A DNA stretch of 64,000 nucleotides, taken from the NCBI GenBank assembly GCA_934168275.1, contig CAKPNA010000002.1, positions 1-64,000 of the forward strand, given 5' to 3'. Shown here in pieces: positions 40,783 to 48,687 of this stretch. The notes beneath the pieces were generated by a model. It ran no database searches. It saw only the letters and a program-made list of their open reading frames with translations, and was not told where the DNA came from. This DNA comes from an uncultured Bacilli bacterium. GTDB taxonomy: Bacteria; Bacillota_I; Bacilli_A; RF39; UBA660. Within the stretch, counting starts at the first letter, position 1; the number at the start of each line of letters is the position of its first letter. A program made the position numbers and the translations under genes.

Positions 40783-41808
40783 AAATGTTACAAATATCAT
40801 TAATCCAATAATGGCTAGGAAGCCTATTGTATTAACCATATTTTCTACTTTTGGTGGTATTTTCTTTTTAGTTATTTTTTCAATTATTAAGAATAAGATT
40901 CTACCACCATCAAATGCTGGGAATGGTATTAGATTAAGAGCACCAACATTTATTGATAGGTATGCTGTTAAGTATATGATGCTTTCAAGACCGGCTTTTG
41001 CTTGTTGTCCTACTAGAGAATATATACCAACTGGTCCGGATAAATCATTTACTTTAGCACGACCTGTGAATAAATATTTTAATGTTTCTATCATAGTGCC
41101 AAATAATGATTCAGTTTTACTAATAGCATAGTTTAGAGATCTAACAAATCCTCTTTCCTTAGTACCATTAGTAGATATTCCATATTTATAACTTTTAGTG
41201 CCATCTTCGGCTTCTTCTATAATTGGGCTTACTTTTATATCTTTTGTTTGGCCATTTTCTTCGATAGTAAATGTTAGTTCTTTACCGTTAGCTGTTTGTA
41301 TTTTTAATAAAGCAGCATCCCAACTGTTAACTTTTTTACCATCTATTTTTTTGATTAAATCCCCTTCTCTAAGTCCGGCAGTATAAGCAGGATAGCCTTC
41401 CATAACACTTCCTATTACTGGTTTAGTTGAAATACTACCATATATTAATGCACTTACAAATAATAATATAAAAGCAAAGATAAAGTTAAAGGCAGGGCCA
41501 GCAAATAAGATAGAAAATCTTTGTAAGAAACTTTTATTACATAGTTGTCTATCTTTAGGAATGTTTTCATCTTCAATGGCATTTTCACCACAGATACTAA
41601 CAAAACCACCGATAGGTACTAATCTAATGTTGAATTCTGTTTCACTATCTTTTTTACGATGAGTAAATAGTTTCTTACCCATACCTATTGAGAATTCATA
41701 GACATAAGTATTAGATAATTTAGCAAATAAGAAATGACCAAATTCATGGATGCCAACGATAGCGCCTAAAATAATTATAAACCAAAATAATGTTATTAAT
41801 GATGTCAT
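40756..41808 (-). CDS. rseP: Site-2 zinc metalloprotease RseP/RasP
   Basis: A 350-aa membrane protein with zinc motif IHEFGHFLFAKL near the N terminus, a PDZ domain (about 110-200, GYPAYTAGLREGDLIKKIDG) and the second site LIPFPAFDGGRILF near the C terminus. It cleaves membrane-spanning segments such as anti-sigma factors and signal-peptide remnants. It directly follows cdsA, the usual Firmicute order (uppS/cdsA/dxr/rseP), here without dxr between them. Its final codons are duplicated beyond the inserted 986-aa gene. Confidence 0.95.
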   Translation of the reverse strand: MTSLITLFWFIIILGAIVGIHEFGHFLFAKLSNTYVYEFSIGMGKKLFTHRKKDSETEFNIRLVPIGGFVSICGENAIEDENIPKDRQLCNKSFLQRFSILFAGPAFNFIFAFILLFVSALIYGSISTKPVIGSVMEGYPAYTAGLREGDLIKKIDGKKVNSWDAALLKIQTANGKELTFTIEENGQTKDIKVSPIIEEAEDGTKSYKYGISTNGTKERGFVRSLNYAISKTESLFGTMIETLKYLFTGRAKVNDLSGPVGIYSLVGQQAKAGLESIIYLTAYLSINVGALNLIPFPAFDGGRILFLIIEKITKKKIPPKVENMVNTIGFLAIIGLMIFVTFNDILRLFS

Positions 41809-41817
41809 TTTTTCCTC

Positions 41818-42594
41818 CTATAATAATTCTAATATTAATCCTAGGCAAAGTGATACATAGACAATACTATCAAATCTATCTAGTATTCCACCGTGTCCTG
41901 GTATTAATTTAGAATAGTCTTTTTTATTATAATGTCTTTTTATACTACTAAACATTAAATCTCCTATTTGAGATATTATTGATAAAATTAATGATAAGAT
42001 AATAGATACTAGCGTACTATAACCTCCTACTATTAAGTGTAAGAATATTGTACCTATTATTGTAGCCATAGTTGTACCTATTATACTTCCTTCAATAGTC
42101 TTTTTAGGAGATATACTAGTTAAGGGATGTTTACCTATTAGATAGCCTCCTAAGTAAGCATATGTGTCTGTAATAAATGATATAACAAAGACATATATGC
42201 AAAGTATTATATTATCTATTCTAAATAGGGATAAATAGTTAAAAGATAAGCCTATTAATAAGATACTACTTATTAGATAAAAGGCATCTTCTATACTATA
42301 TTTATCTTTATTATTGTATATAACAATGGGTATTGTTAATAATAAAATACTTAATGATATTGGTAAGATTATACTTACTTTATAGAATATATTATTACTA
42401 ACCAACAGAATTGTTAATATATAACTTAATATTTTTATTTTTGTATCTAGACTATTACTGCGTACTTTAATTATTTCATCAGTAGCAAAGACTGAACATA
42501 TTATCATTAATATGGGAAATAAGCATTTATTAATAGTTAGTGATAATACTAATATTAGTACTAGAAAAAATCCACTGATAGTTCTAGTTTTCAT
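41818..42594 (-). CDS. cdsA: Phosphatidate cytidylyltransferase
   Basis: A 258-aa polytopic protein with the CdsA signature near the C terminus (SSIKRHYNKKDYSKLIPGHGGILDRFDS) and SPKKTIEGSIIGT in the preceding loop. It makes CDP-diacylglycerol from phosphatidate and CTP, the branch point of phospholipid synthesis. About seven TM helices are visible. It is 9 bp upstream of rseP and on the same transcript. A clean, full-length member of its family. Confidence 0.95.
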   Translation of the reverse strand: MKTRTISGFFLVLILVLSLTINKCLFPILMIICSVFATDEIIKVRSNSLDTKIKILSYILTILLVSNNIFYKVSIILPISLSILLLTIPIVIYNNKDKYSIEDAFYLISSILLIGLSFNYLSLFRIDNIILCIYVFVISFITDTYAYLGGYLIGKHPLTSISPKKTIEGSIIGTTMATIIGTIFLHLIVGGYSTLVSIILSLILSIISQIGDLMFSSIKRHYNKKDYSKLIPGHGGILDRFDSIVYVSLCLGLILELL

Positions 42595-42637
42595 TTAATC
42601 ACCTAATCTTTCTTAGTTAATTATATAACAAAAAAAA

Positions 42638-42665
42638 GAAATAGACAATTATTTATCTTTATTTC
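42638..42665 (-). terminator. Terminator of the activase gene
   Basis: GAAATA (42638-42643) and TATTTC (42660-42665) form a short stem, followed on the minus strand by eight Ts. It separates the activase gene from cdsA. Confidence 0.55.
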
Positions 42666-42673
42666 CTTTATAA

Positions 42674-43633
42674 TTAGTGTGACTTGACAAGTAATGAACC
42701 TTTTTCACATTTATTTCCCCATGAGTCAATTATGTTTCTATTTATTAGAGCACAGATTATTTCACAGTTATTAGGACAGCCATGACATTCTAAACCTTTA
42801 GTTTCAAATTCTAGGTTATCAATATCAAAACTAAATGGTTTTTCAATTCGGCTTCTTTTGGCTAAGATAGCTATTCCTAAAGCTCCCATTAGGTGTGAGT
42901 TTTCATCGACAATTATATCTTCGTGGAGTAATTCTTGGAAGGCTTTGACAACGCCGATATTTTTAGATACTCCTCCTTGAAAGACAATGGGTGGTAATAT
43001 TTTTTTACTTTTAGCTAGATTATTTAAATAATTATTGGCAACGGCTTTACAGAGACCGGCGATTATATCTTCTTGTTTATAACCCATTTGCATTTTATGA
43101 ACAAGATCTGATTCTGCAAATACTGTACATCTAGCGGCGATAGATACGGGCTTTTTACTTTTAATGGCTATTGGTCCAAAATCTTTAATGTCAATACCTA
43201 GTCGTCTGGCTTGGCTAGAGAGAAAGCTTCCTGTTCCGGCAGCGCATAATGTATTCATAGCATAATCAACTACTAGGCCATTATTTAAGATAGTTATTTT
43301 AGAATCTTGTCCTCCTATTTCTAAGATAGTTCGAGCATGTGGATATAAGCTAGTTGTTCCGGTAGCATGAGCAGTTATTTCATTTTTAACAATACTAGCG
43401 TCTAATAAGACTCCTATTAATTTTCGAGCTGAACCGGTTGTACCTACTGATACTACTTGATATTTATTTAAATCGATATTATTTTTTAGTTCTTTAATTA
43501 ATCTTTTGACAGCTTTAATAGGACTTCCTTCAGTATATAAATAAGAACTAGCTAAGATATTATTATTTTTATCAATTATTACTCCTTTAGTGGATATTGA
43601 GCCAATATCTATTCCTAGATAACATTTTTCCAT
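42674..43633 (-). CDS. BadF/BadG/BcrA/BcrD-type ATPase, 2-hydroxyacyl-CoA dehydratase activase-like
   Basis: A 319-aa ASKHA-fold protein: phosphate-1 motif YLGIDIGSISTKGVIID, GTTGSARKL, TILEIGGQDSKIT, and the Fe-S cluster segment NTLCAAGTGSFLSSQ. A C-terminal extension carries ECHGCPNNCEIICALI, four extra cysteines. Relatives such as HgdC hold a [4Fe-4S] between two subunits and fire one electron into a dehydratase or reductase. No dehydratase subunit gene is adjacent, so the partner is elsewhere or the protein serves another radical enzyme. It is a monocistronic unit with its own terminator. Confidence 0.88.
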   Translation of the reverse strand: MEKCYLGIDIGSISTKGVIIDKNNNILASSYLYTEGSPIKAVKRLIKELKNNIDLNKYQVVSVGTTGSARKLIGVLLDASIVKNEITAHATGTTSLYPHARTILEIGGQDSKITILNNGLVVDYAMNTLCAAGTGSFLSSQARRLGIDIKDFGPIAIKSKKPVSIAARCTVFAESDLVHKMQMGYKQEDIIAGLCKAVANNYLNNLAKSKKILPPIVFQGGVSKNIGVVKAFQELLHEDIIVDENSHLMGALGIAILAKRSRIEKPFSFDIDNLEFETKGLECHGCPNNCEIICALINRNIIDSWGNKCEKGSLLVKSH

Positions 43634-43701
43634 ATTTACCTTCTTTCCTATTAATTATATATAATAAAAAAGAAAAAATATGTCGAATTTAGGGCATATT
43701 G

Positions 43702-43929
43702 TTATAACTGATTTACTACTTTTACTACTTCTGGTACTTCATTCATTAGGGCTGCTTCAATGGTGTCTTCAATTGTTGAATCTGCTAGAGGACACGCACC
43801 ACAAGTACCTAATAATTTGACATAGACAACACCATTTTCGTATTTAACAAATTGGACATCGCCACCATCATTTAGTAAGTATGGTCTTATTCTATCTAAA
43901 ACTTTATTTATTTTTTCATTCATATCCAT
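43702..43929 (-). CDS. NifU-like Fe-S scaffold protein (Nfu type, 75 aa)
   Basis: A single NifU C-terminal domain: starts MDMNEKINKVLDRIRPYLLN, with GGDVQFVKYENGVVYVKLLG and the cluster-binding motif GTCGACPLAD (CxxC), ending VPEVVKVVNQL. Small Nfu proteins carry or transfer [4Fe-4S] clusters to client proteins. The length is typical of Firmicute stand-alone Nfu. A weak hairpin with six Ts (43678-43699, minus strand) follows the stop and may terminate it. Neighbouring the Fe-S activase is suggestive but they are not in one operon. Confidence 0.92.
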   Translation of the reverse strand: MDMNEKINKVLDRIRPYLLNDGGDVQFVKYENGVVYVKLLGTCGACPLADSTIEDTIEAALMNEVPEVVKVVNQL

Positions 43930-44032
43930 GTGTAATCACCTATTACATTATATAGATATTTTTCTTTTTTTTCAACAATTACTATAATTTTATTAAAAAA
44001 AATGTTATAATAACCTCAGCAAGGGAGATAAT

Positions 44033-44392
44033 ATGAATAAATTTAAGGAGAATGATGTTGTTCCTGTTAAAGTAACAGGGATACAAAAGTATGGTGCTTT
44101 CGTAGAAATTGATGATAAATACGATGGCTTGATTCATATATCTGAAATATCTTATGGTTTTGTTAAAGATGTTAATGATTTTGTTAATGTTGGTGATGAA
44201 ATATATGCCCAAGTAATTAGTGTTGATGATGATAATAGTCGTCTTAAGTTGAGTATCAAAGATATTGATTATAAAAATGATGGTAAAGAGGTTAAGAGAA
44301 TTCCTGAGTCTGTTAGTGGATTTGAACCTTTGAAAGAACATCTTGATATATGGATTAATGAAAAAATTAAAGAAGTTATGAACAAAATGTAA
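44033..44392 (+). CDS. S1-domain RNA-binding protein (CvfD/YugI type)
   Basis: A 119-aa protein with an N-terminal S1 domain (residues about 5-76: VVPVKVTGIQKYGAFVEI, YDGLIHISEIS, VNVGDEIYAQVISVD, SRLKLSIKDID) and a short charged tail. It matches the small general stress S1 proteins of Firmicutes, which associate with ribosomes and regulate translation. The start follows AAGGGAGATAAT. It precedes the tRNA cluster on the same strand, with the tRNA promoter just past its stop. The long antisense frame over it is a shadow. Confidence 0.88.
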   Translation: MNKFKENDVVPVKVTGIQKYGAFVEIDDKYDGLIHISEISYGFVKDVNDFVNVGDEIYAQVISVDDDNSRLKLSIKDIDYKNDGKEVKRIPESVSGFEPLKEHLDIWINEKIKEVMNKM

Positions 44393-44409
44393 AAATTGCA
44401 AAAAAAGTA

Positions 44410-44439
44410 TTGACAATTGGTAGTTCTAAATGGTATATT
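44410..44439 (+). promoter_or_regulatory. Promoter of the five-tRNA cluster
   Basis: Consensus TTGACA (44410-44415), 18-bp spacer, TATATT (44434-44439), 22 bp before the first tRNA. Confidence 0.7.
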
Positions 44440-44460
44440 ATTAACTGTCAATGCAATCAT

Positions 44461-44537
44461 GGGCGATTAGCTCAGTTGGTTAGAGCACCTGCCTTACAAG
44501 CAGGGGGTCACAGGTTCGAGTCCTGTATCGCCCACCA
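44461..44537 (+). tRNA. tRNA-Val (UAC)
   Basis: Acceptor GGGCGAT / ATCGCCC, discriminator A, encoded CCA. The anticodon arm CCTGCCTTACAAGCAGG gives UAC. D arm AGCTCAGTTGGTTAGAGC and T arm CAGGTTCGAGTCCTG are standard. Confidence 0.95.
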
Positions 44538-44544
44538 TGTTTGT

Positions 44545-44620
<76 letters not shown>

Positions 44621-44627
44621 TTTTTAT

Positions 44628-44711
44628 GGAGAGATAGCGAAGTGGTCAAACGCGGCAGACTGTAAATCTGTTCTTTCGGGTTCCATGGTTCAAATCCATG
44701 TCTCTCCACCA
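44628..44711 (+). tRNA. tRNA-Tyr (GUA)
   Basis: Acceptor GGAGAGA / TCTCTCC, A discriminator, CCA. The anticodon arm CAGACTGTAAATCTG gives GUA. The long variable arm is the class II form of bacterial tRNA-Tyr. Confidence 0.95.
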
Positions 44712-44721
44712 CTTTTGTAGT

Positions 44722-44796
44722 TGCCTCGTAGCCAAGCGGTAAGGCACCACACTTTGACTGTGGCACTCGCTAGTTCGAGTCTAGCCGAGGCAGCCA
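44722..44796 (+). tRNA. tRNA-Gln (UUG)
   Basis: Acceptor TGCCTCG / CGAGGCA, G discriminator, CCA. The anticodon arm CCACACTTTGACTGTGG gives UUG. The weak first U-A acceptor pair is usual for tRNA-Gln. Confidence 0.95.
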
Positions 44797-44804
44797 ATAT
44801 ATGT

Positions 44805-44880
44805 GTTTCGTTAGCTCAGTCGGTAGAGCATTTGACTTTTAATCAAAGGGTCTGGAGTTCGAATCTCCAACGAGACACCA
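44805..44880 (+). tRNA. tRNA-Lys (UUU)
   Basis: Acceptor GTTTCGT / ACGAGAC (one wobble), A discriminator, CCA. The anticodon arm TTTGACTTTTAATCAAA gives UUU. Confidence 0.95.
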
Positions 44881-44891
44881 TTTAGTAAATT

Positions 44892-44920
44892 AAGAGAATC
44901 GTTATTGGTTCTCTTTTTTT
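44892..44920 (+). terminator. Terminator of the tRNA cluster
   Basis: AAGAGAA (44892-44898) and TTCTCTT (44909-44915) followed by TTTTT. Confidence 0.75.
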
Positions 44921-44925
44921 GTTAT

Positions 44926-45765
44926 TTAATAAATATTTATTGGCGTTATTATTTCAATAAATTCTGTAAGGCAATTTATAGTTTCATCATAACTAATATT
45001 ATTGGCATAGTTATTTTTTCTAGAATAACTAGCCCATTTTTCTCTTAATATTTGGCTATTTTTAACAATATTTAAATTATTCACCAAGTCAGATTTAAAC
45101 TTTCTTTTTTCAAATGTTTTTTCTACTGCTTTTCTAAATTTTGTTATATCTATTTTGCTAAATTTATATATTAAATAAATATCATAATAATCTTTCATTC
45201 TACTACTCGTTTCTAATTTGCTAAGTATTGTCTCTATTTTTTCTGCTAATACTGTTTCAAGATTATATGACCATACTTTATATACTTCATTGTCTATCAA
45301 TGATTCGTAATTAAAACTGATTGGTCTTGGATATATTGGATCTCCAGTAGCAACATCAATATGAAATTGATCTTTTATAGTTTCTAGATTAAAGACAATT
45401 GTAATTCTTAATCCGCCATATTCATCTTCAGTACGTATTGGCTCAGTCTTTATTATATTTAGTTTTACGTTATCATTTATATTTATGTTAATTATATCTG
45501 TTATCATTTTGATGATATTACTGTTAGTAAATTTTGCTTTTCTTATAGCGGCATCTATATCCATTGTGCTTCTATTATCAATGCCAAATAATCTGCTTAA
45601 ATAAAATCCACCTTTTAGCACAAAATTATCTCTATATTGGCTTTTTGATAATCGTTCGATAAATCTATCATACATATAGAATCTCATTACACAATTAAAA
45701 TCAATATTTTTCTCTCTTGCTATGTTTCTTAATTTATCCTTTACAGATTGAGCTGTATTATTCAT
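44926..45765 (-). CDS. abiEii: AbiEii-type nucleotidyltransferase toxin
   Basis: A 279-aa protein with the AbiEii/AbiGii signature: FVLKGGFYLSRLFGIDNRST and MDIDAAI (nucleotidyltransferase GG-x-x-L and DxD), then FHIDVATGDP and the C-terminal KxxxxLxxxExxSRMKDYYDIY helix. Members transfer nucleotides (GTP/CTP in studied cases, to tRNA in related MenT toxins) and cause growth arrest. The ATG at 45765 with GGTGAT upstream is chosen. It overlaps the antitoxin gene by 8 bp. Its place right after a tRNA cluster is typical for an acquired defence module. Confidence 0.88.
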   Translation of the reverse strand: MNNTAQSVKDKLRNIAREKNIDFNCVMRFYMYDRFIERLSKSQYRDNFVLKGGFYLSRLFGIDNRSTMDIDAAIRKAKFTNSNIIKMITDIINININDNVKLNIIKTEPIRTEDEYGGLRITIVFNLETIKDQFHIDVATGDPIYPRPISFNYESLIDNEVYKVWSYNLETVLAEKIETILSKLETSSRMKDYYDIYLIYKFSKIDITKFRKAVEKTFEKRKFKSDLVNNLNIVKNSQILREKWASYSRKNNYANNISYDETINCLTEFIEIITPINIY

Positions 45766-46609
45766 AATATGTATCACCTACCATTTCCATTACTTTTTTT
45801 CTTATTCCCATTTTTTCGGCATATAGAGAAAGTTTAGCCATATCTTTATTATTACTTTGAATATAGTTCTTAATTGTCTTCTTTACTTGCTCTTGATCTA
45901 ATCTTCCTTTTGATCTTATAATATCGCAAATACATCTTTCTATATCATACGACTTAACTTTAACTCCATTTGGCGTTTCAACCTCAGTAAGCCCTATTTC
46001 ATATATTTCATTGGACACATAAAATACATTACATTTTTCATTTACGGTATCTACGTGATAATTTTGTGGTACAGTTACCGTATAATTATATGGAAATTCT
46101 TCTGTCATATTATAAAAATATAGAGCATTCATATGGGAGAAAATGGCTTTTTTATACTTCTGTTGAAATAGAAAATAACTATCTTCATAAGCACTTGGTA
46201 AGACATAAAGACCACGTGAAACTTTTTCTATCATTTTTTTAGCTTCCATTATTGCTAGATATTGTCTACTAATATTTAGTGGTTCAATCATTCTTGTAGA
46301 AAGCATTCCTTTATTAGCATTCATTATTTGACTTATTGTATCAGTATATATCTTACATTGTTCGTTTGAATTATTTCTAGAAAATGTTGAAATTTGCTTG
46401 GATAGTTGCTTTATTGCTTCATACTGTTGATACAGTTTTAGTCTCTCTTGGCATATTTGTTTTGTAGTCATATCCTTCTCTTTTGATTGTTGAATACTTA
46501 GTTCTTCTTTTATTTGATTCATAGGTTTATCTATTGAATTAATTGCTTCGACATAACTGTCTGTAATTCTAGAGTCTATTTTATATTTAATATTTTTGTC
46601 TATATCCAT
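45758..46609 (-). CDS. abiEi: AbiEi-type antitoxin/transcription factor with N-terminal extension
   Basis: Residues about 93-140 are the AbiEi winged-helix region (QIMNANKGMLSTRMIEPLNI, SRQYLAIMEAKKMIEKVSRG, LYVLPS). The rest (about 140-283) is the usual AbiEi body (YDIERCICDIIRS ... KNYIQSNNKDMAKLSLYA). AbiEi proteins neutralise AbiEii and repress their own promoter by binding inverted repeats. The first ~90 residues are an extra helical, Gln/Lys-rich segment not part of the normal ~190-aa AbiEi. Two long inverted repeats lie directly upstream. The gene precedes and overlaps abiEii. Confidence 0.8.
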   Translation of the reverse strand: MDIDKNIKYKIDSRITDSYVEAINSIDKPMNQIKEELSIQQSKEKDMTTKQICQERLKLYQQYEAIKQLSKQISTFSRNNSNEQCKIYTDTISQIMNANKGMLSTRMIEPLNISRQYLAIMEAKKMIEKVSRGLYVLPSAYEDSYFLFQQKYKKAIFSHMNALYFYNMTEEFPYNYTVTVPQNYHVDTVNEKCNVFYVSNEIYEIGLTEVETPNGVKVKSYDIERCICDIIRSKGRLDQEQVKKTIKNYIQSNNKDMAKLSLYAEKMGIRKKVMEMVGDTYYE

Positions 46610-46630
46610 AATAATTACCTTCTTTCTTCT

Positions 46631-46676
46631 TTGACAATTACACTGAAATTATATCATCTTTCAGTTTAGTTGTCAA
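46631..46676. promoter_or_regulatory. Inverted repeat 1 upstream of abiEi (candidate operator)
   Basis: TTGACAATTACACTGAAA (46631-46648) faces TTTCAGTTTAGTTGTCAA (46659-46676), matching at 16 of 18 positions across a 10-bp centre, 22 bp upstream of the ATG. AbiEi proteins are known to autoregulate through inverted repeats in their promoter. Confidence 0.65.
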
Positions 46677-46706
46677 GTCGTTTACTAATGAAATATTACA
46701 TACTTG

Positions 46707-46760
46707 TTCTCTGACAAATTTAATGATAAAAACCTAATTTTCATTAGAATTGTCAGAGAA
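46707..46760. promoter_or_regulatory. Inverted repeat 2 upstream of abiEi
   Basis: TTCTCTGACAAATTTAATGA (46707-46726) faces TCATTAGAATTGTCAGAGAA (46741-46760), 18 of 20 positions matching, with a 14-bp centre. The CTGACAA core resembles TTGACAA of repeat 1. There is no T-run, so an operator is preferred to a terminator of the gene ending at 46783. Confidence 0.55.
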
Positions 46761-46782
46761 TACAATTAAAAAGAATATATTG

Positions 46783-47232
46783 CTATATTCCTCTATCTAT
46801 TACTATATATTCTTTTATCCAATTAGTAAATTCATCGACATCTTGATATTTAGGTAAATCATTATCTGATTCAGCATTTAAACTAGTTATAACTTTACCT
46901 TTATCTACTATTATTACAGTTGGTGCATATTTTATTTTTTTAGACAATTTAGAGTTTTTTAATTCAGAGAACGGGATGGATAAGATACTGATATTATTAT
47001 TTGTCATAAATGATTCAAATATGCTTTCACATGGTATCTTTAGGGTACAATAGTTGTTATAAGTATACAAGATAAATGATTCTTTATTATCAAGATAACT
47101 ATCTATTTCAGTAGCTGTACTAGTTATAAAAGTATTGTTGTCATAATATTTATCTTCTAAAGTTATTAGTTCTTGTTTACCGCAACCAGTTATAAATATT
47201 ATTGGTAGTATTAATAGTAATATTTTTTTCAT
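46783..47232 (-). CDS. Thioredoxin-fold-like lipoprotein
   Basis: Lipobox IFITGC (Cys17) after a short signal peptide. The mature part has a thioredoxin-like order: SFILYTYNNYCTLKIPCESIF (Cys-x5-Cys where thioredoxins have CxxC), SILSIPFSELKN, the cis-Pro-like KYAPTVIIVDKGKVIT and a final helix EFTNWIKEYI. It is tethered outside the membrane, perhaps acting in thiol exchange or as a redox-inactive relative. Its start overlaps the stop of the rhodanese gene (ATGA), so the pair is coupled. Confidence 0.65.
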   Translation of the reverse strand: MKKILLLILPIIFITGCGKQELITLEDKYYDNNTFITSTATEIDSYLDNKESFILYTYNNYCTLKIPCESIFESFMTNNNISILSIPFSELKNSKLSKKIKYAPTVIIVDKGKVITSLNAESDNDLPKYQDVDEFTNWIKEYIVIDRGI

Positions 47233-47900
47233 TTGTTTACCTCTTTTAAATATTCAAAATTTATATTGTGATAATTTACCTTCCAAAAGTCATAGTAATC
47301 TTTACCATCTTCGGTTCTTTTTATTTGGATGTTATTTTTGCCTTCATAGTACCAATATCCTCCCACGTTATATATTTTATTTGGATTCCAACCTAGAGAT
47401 GTTAATAGTTCTTTGGTCATGCCAGCATATCCGCCACCACCACACATTAAGAATATATATTTATCTTTAGGAAAATAATATTCTAATATTTTTAATGACT
47501 CAGCATAGTTAGCTTTATATTTACCATCTTCTGTCTTAGTAAATAGTGTTTTTCCTTGATAAGTATTGCCTACTACTTCTGGTAGGTTATTGACATTAAC
47601 TAGGTATGGATAAGGTAATACTTCAAAGCCTTTAACGTATCCTGATAGATAAGCATCACCACCGATATTTTCATAACTAGCAGGATCTACTAACATACGC
47701 ATATCGTAATAGACACTATCTTTTCTATTTAAATATTTATCAATATTCTTTTCATTAATATTAGCATCTATTCCTAATTCTCCTCTAGTGCCTTCAGATA
47801 CTTTTGGTTCTGGTAATGTTGTTTCATGTTTATATAATATAAGGCCTCCAATAACTAGAACTATTACTATACTTAGTATTATTAATATTTTCTTTTTCAT
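47229..47900 (-). CDS. Membrane-anchored rhodanese-like protein
   Basis: From the ATG at 47900 (GGAGAG upstream), a signal anchor (residues 2-22, KKKILIILSIVIVLVIGGLI) and one extracytoplasmic rhodanese domain: VYYDMRMLVDPASYENIGGD, YLSGYVKGFEVLPYPYL, FLMCGGGGYAGMTKELLTSLGW, NPNKIYNVGGYWYYEG. The active-site loop is CGGGGYA, with the nucleophile Cys present. The role outside the membrane is probably sulfur or redox handling together with the coupled thioredoxin-like lipoprotein. The acceptor is unknown. It follows the XRE gene on the capsule regulatory strand. Confidence 0.75.
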   Translation of the reverse strand: MKKKILIILSIVIVLVIGGLILYKHETTLPEPKVSEGTRGELGIDANINEKNIDKYLNRKDSVYYDMRMLVDPASYENIGGDAYLSGYVKGFEVLPYPYLVNVNNLPEVVGNTYQGKTLFTKTEDGKYKANYAESLKILEYYFPKDKYIFLMCGGGGYAGMTKELLTSLGWNPNKIYNVGGYWYYEGKNNIQIKRTEDGKDYYDFWKVNYHNINFEYLKEVNK

Positions 47901-47991
47901 TAATACTCTCTCCTTTCTTTTATAATATAACATAATAAAAAAAGAACTGGTATCGAGCAGTCCTTGAATTAACTAAATTTTTACTTGAGTT

Positions 47992-48687
47992 TTATTTTTT
48001 GCATGTATCATTTAATAATAATGGTATTTGATATGTTTCAGTTTTATTATTTATATCGGTAGCATTTATTCTTAGATATAAATTATCACTAGTATACATT
48101 TTACAAATACGATCATAATTATCGATAGTAAATTCAACATTTTTTAAGTATTCTTCCAATTTAATAGTTGTATCTGATTGGTAGTTAGAAGTACTTATTT
48201 GTTTTTCAATATTATTATATTTTTCATATAAAATGCATTCTATTTTTACATATTCTTTTTCATTGCTTGTATCACAATAGTTAATATTATTTATATATAT
48301 AGATGTTTTATCTTTATTATAAGAAATACTACCAGATATTTTAAAGTTAGAACAGTTAGCAGAAAGTGTTTTAAATTCAAAGTCATTATGTTTATTTAAA
48401 TATATTATAAATAGTATTATAAGTGCTACAGCAATGATAACACCTATTATTAAGTATTTATTATCCTTTTTAAGAGGCTTTTTCTCACTACCTAGTAATT
48501 CATCTATACTGACATTAAAATCGTCGGCTATTTGTTTTAATAGGGCTATATCAGGGAGGTTCTTACCATGTTCCCAATTACTTACGGCTTGATATGTAAT
48601 TCCATACTTTTCAGCAAATTCTGCTTGAGTTAAATGATTATCTTTTCTTAATTTTTTAATTAACTCTCCTACTTTTTTTTGATTCAT
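47992..48687 (-). CDS. XRE-family regulator with TM helix and extracytoplasmic domain
   Basis: An N-terminal HTH (residues 1-62, LIKKLRKDNHLTQAEFAEKY, GITYQAVSNWEHGKNLPDI, then LKQIADDFNVSIDELLG), a TM helix (about 77-96, YLIIGVIIAVALIILFIIYL) and an extracytoplasmic domain of strands (about 100-231). This lets an outside signal act on DNA binding. Its start overlaps the stop of the PHP phosphatase gene (ATGA). It is expected to regulate the capsule unit or its own operon, which is inference from position. Confidence 0.85.
   Translation of the reverse strand: MNQKKVGELIKKLRKDNHLTQAEFAEKYGITYQAVSNWEHGKNLPDIALLKQIADDFNVSIDELLGSEKKPLKKDNKYLIIGVIIAVALIILFIIYLNKHNDFEFKTLSANCSNFKISGSISYNKDKTSIYINNINYCDTSNEKEYVKIECILYEKYNNIEKQISTSNYQSDTTIKLEEYLKNVEFTIDNYDRICKMYTSDNLYLRINATDINNKTETYQIPLLLNDTCKK

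Noticed and set aside
43982..44460. Long antisense frames (144 and 63 codons) over the S1-protein gene
   Set aside because: Phe/Ile/Asn-rich shadows opposite a clear S1 domain gene with its own ribosome site.
46707..46760. Inverted repeat as terminator of the thioredoxin-like lipoprotein gene
   Set aside because: No T-run follows on the minus strand, and its core resembles the other repeat upstream of abiEi, so an operator is preferred.
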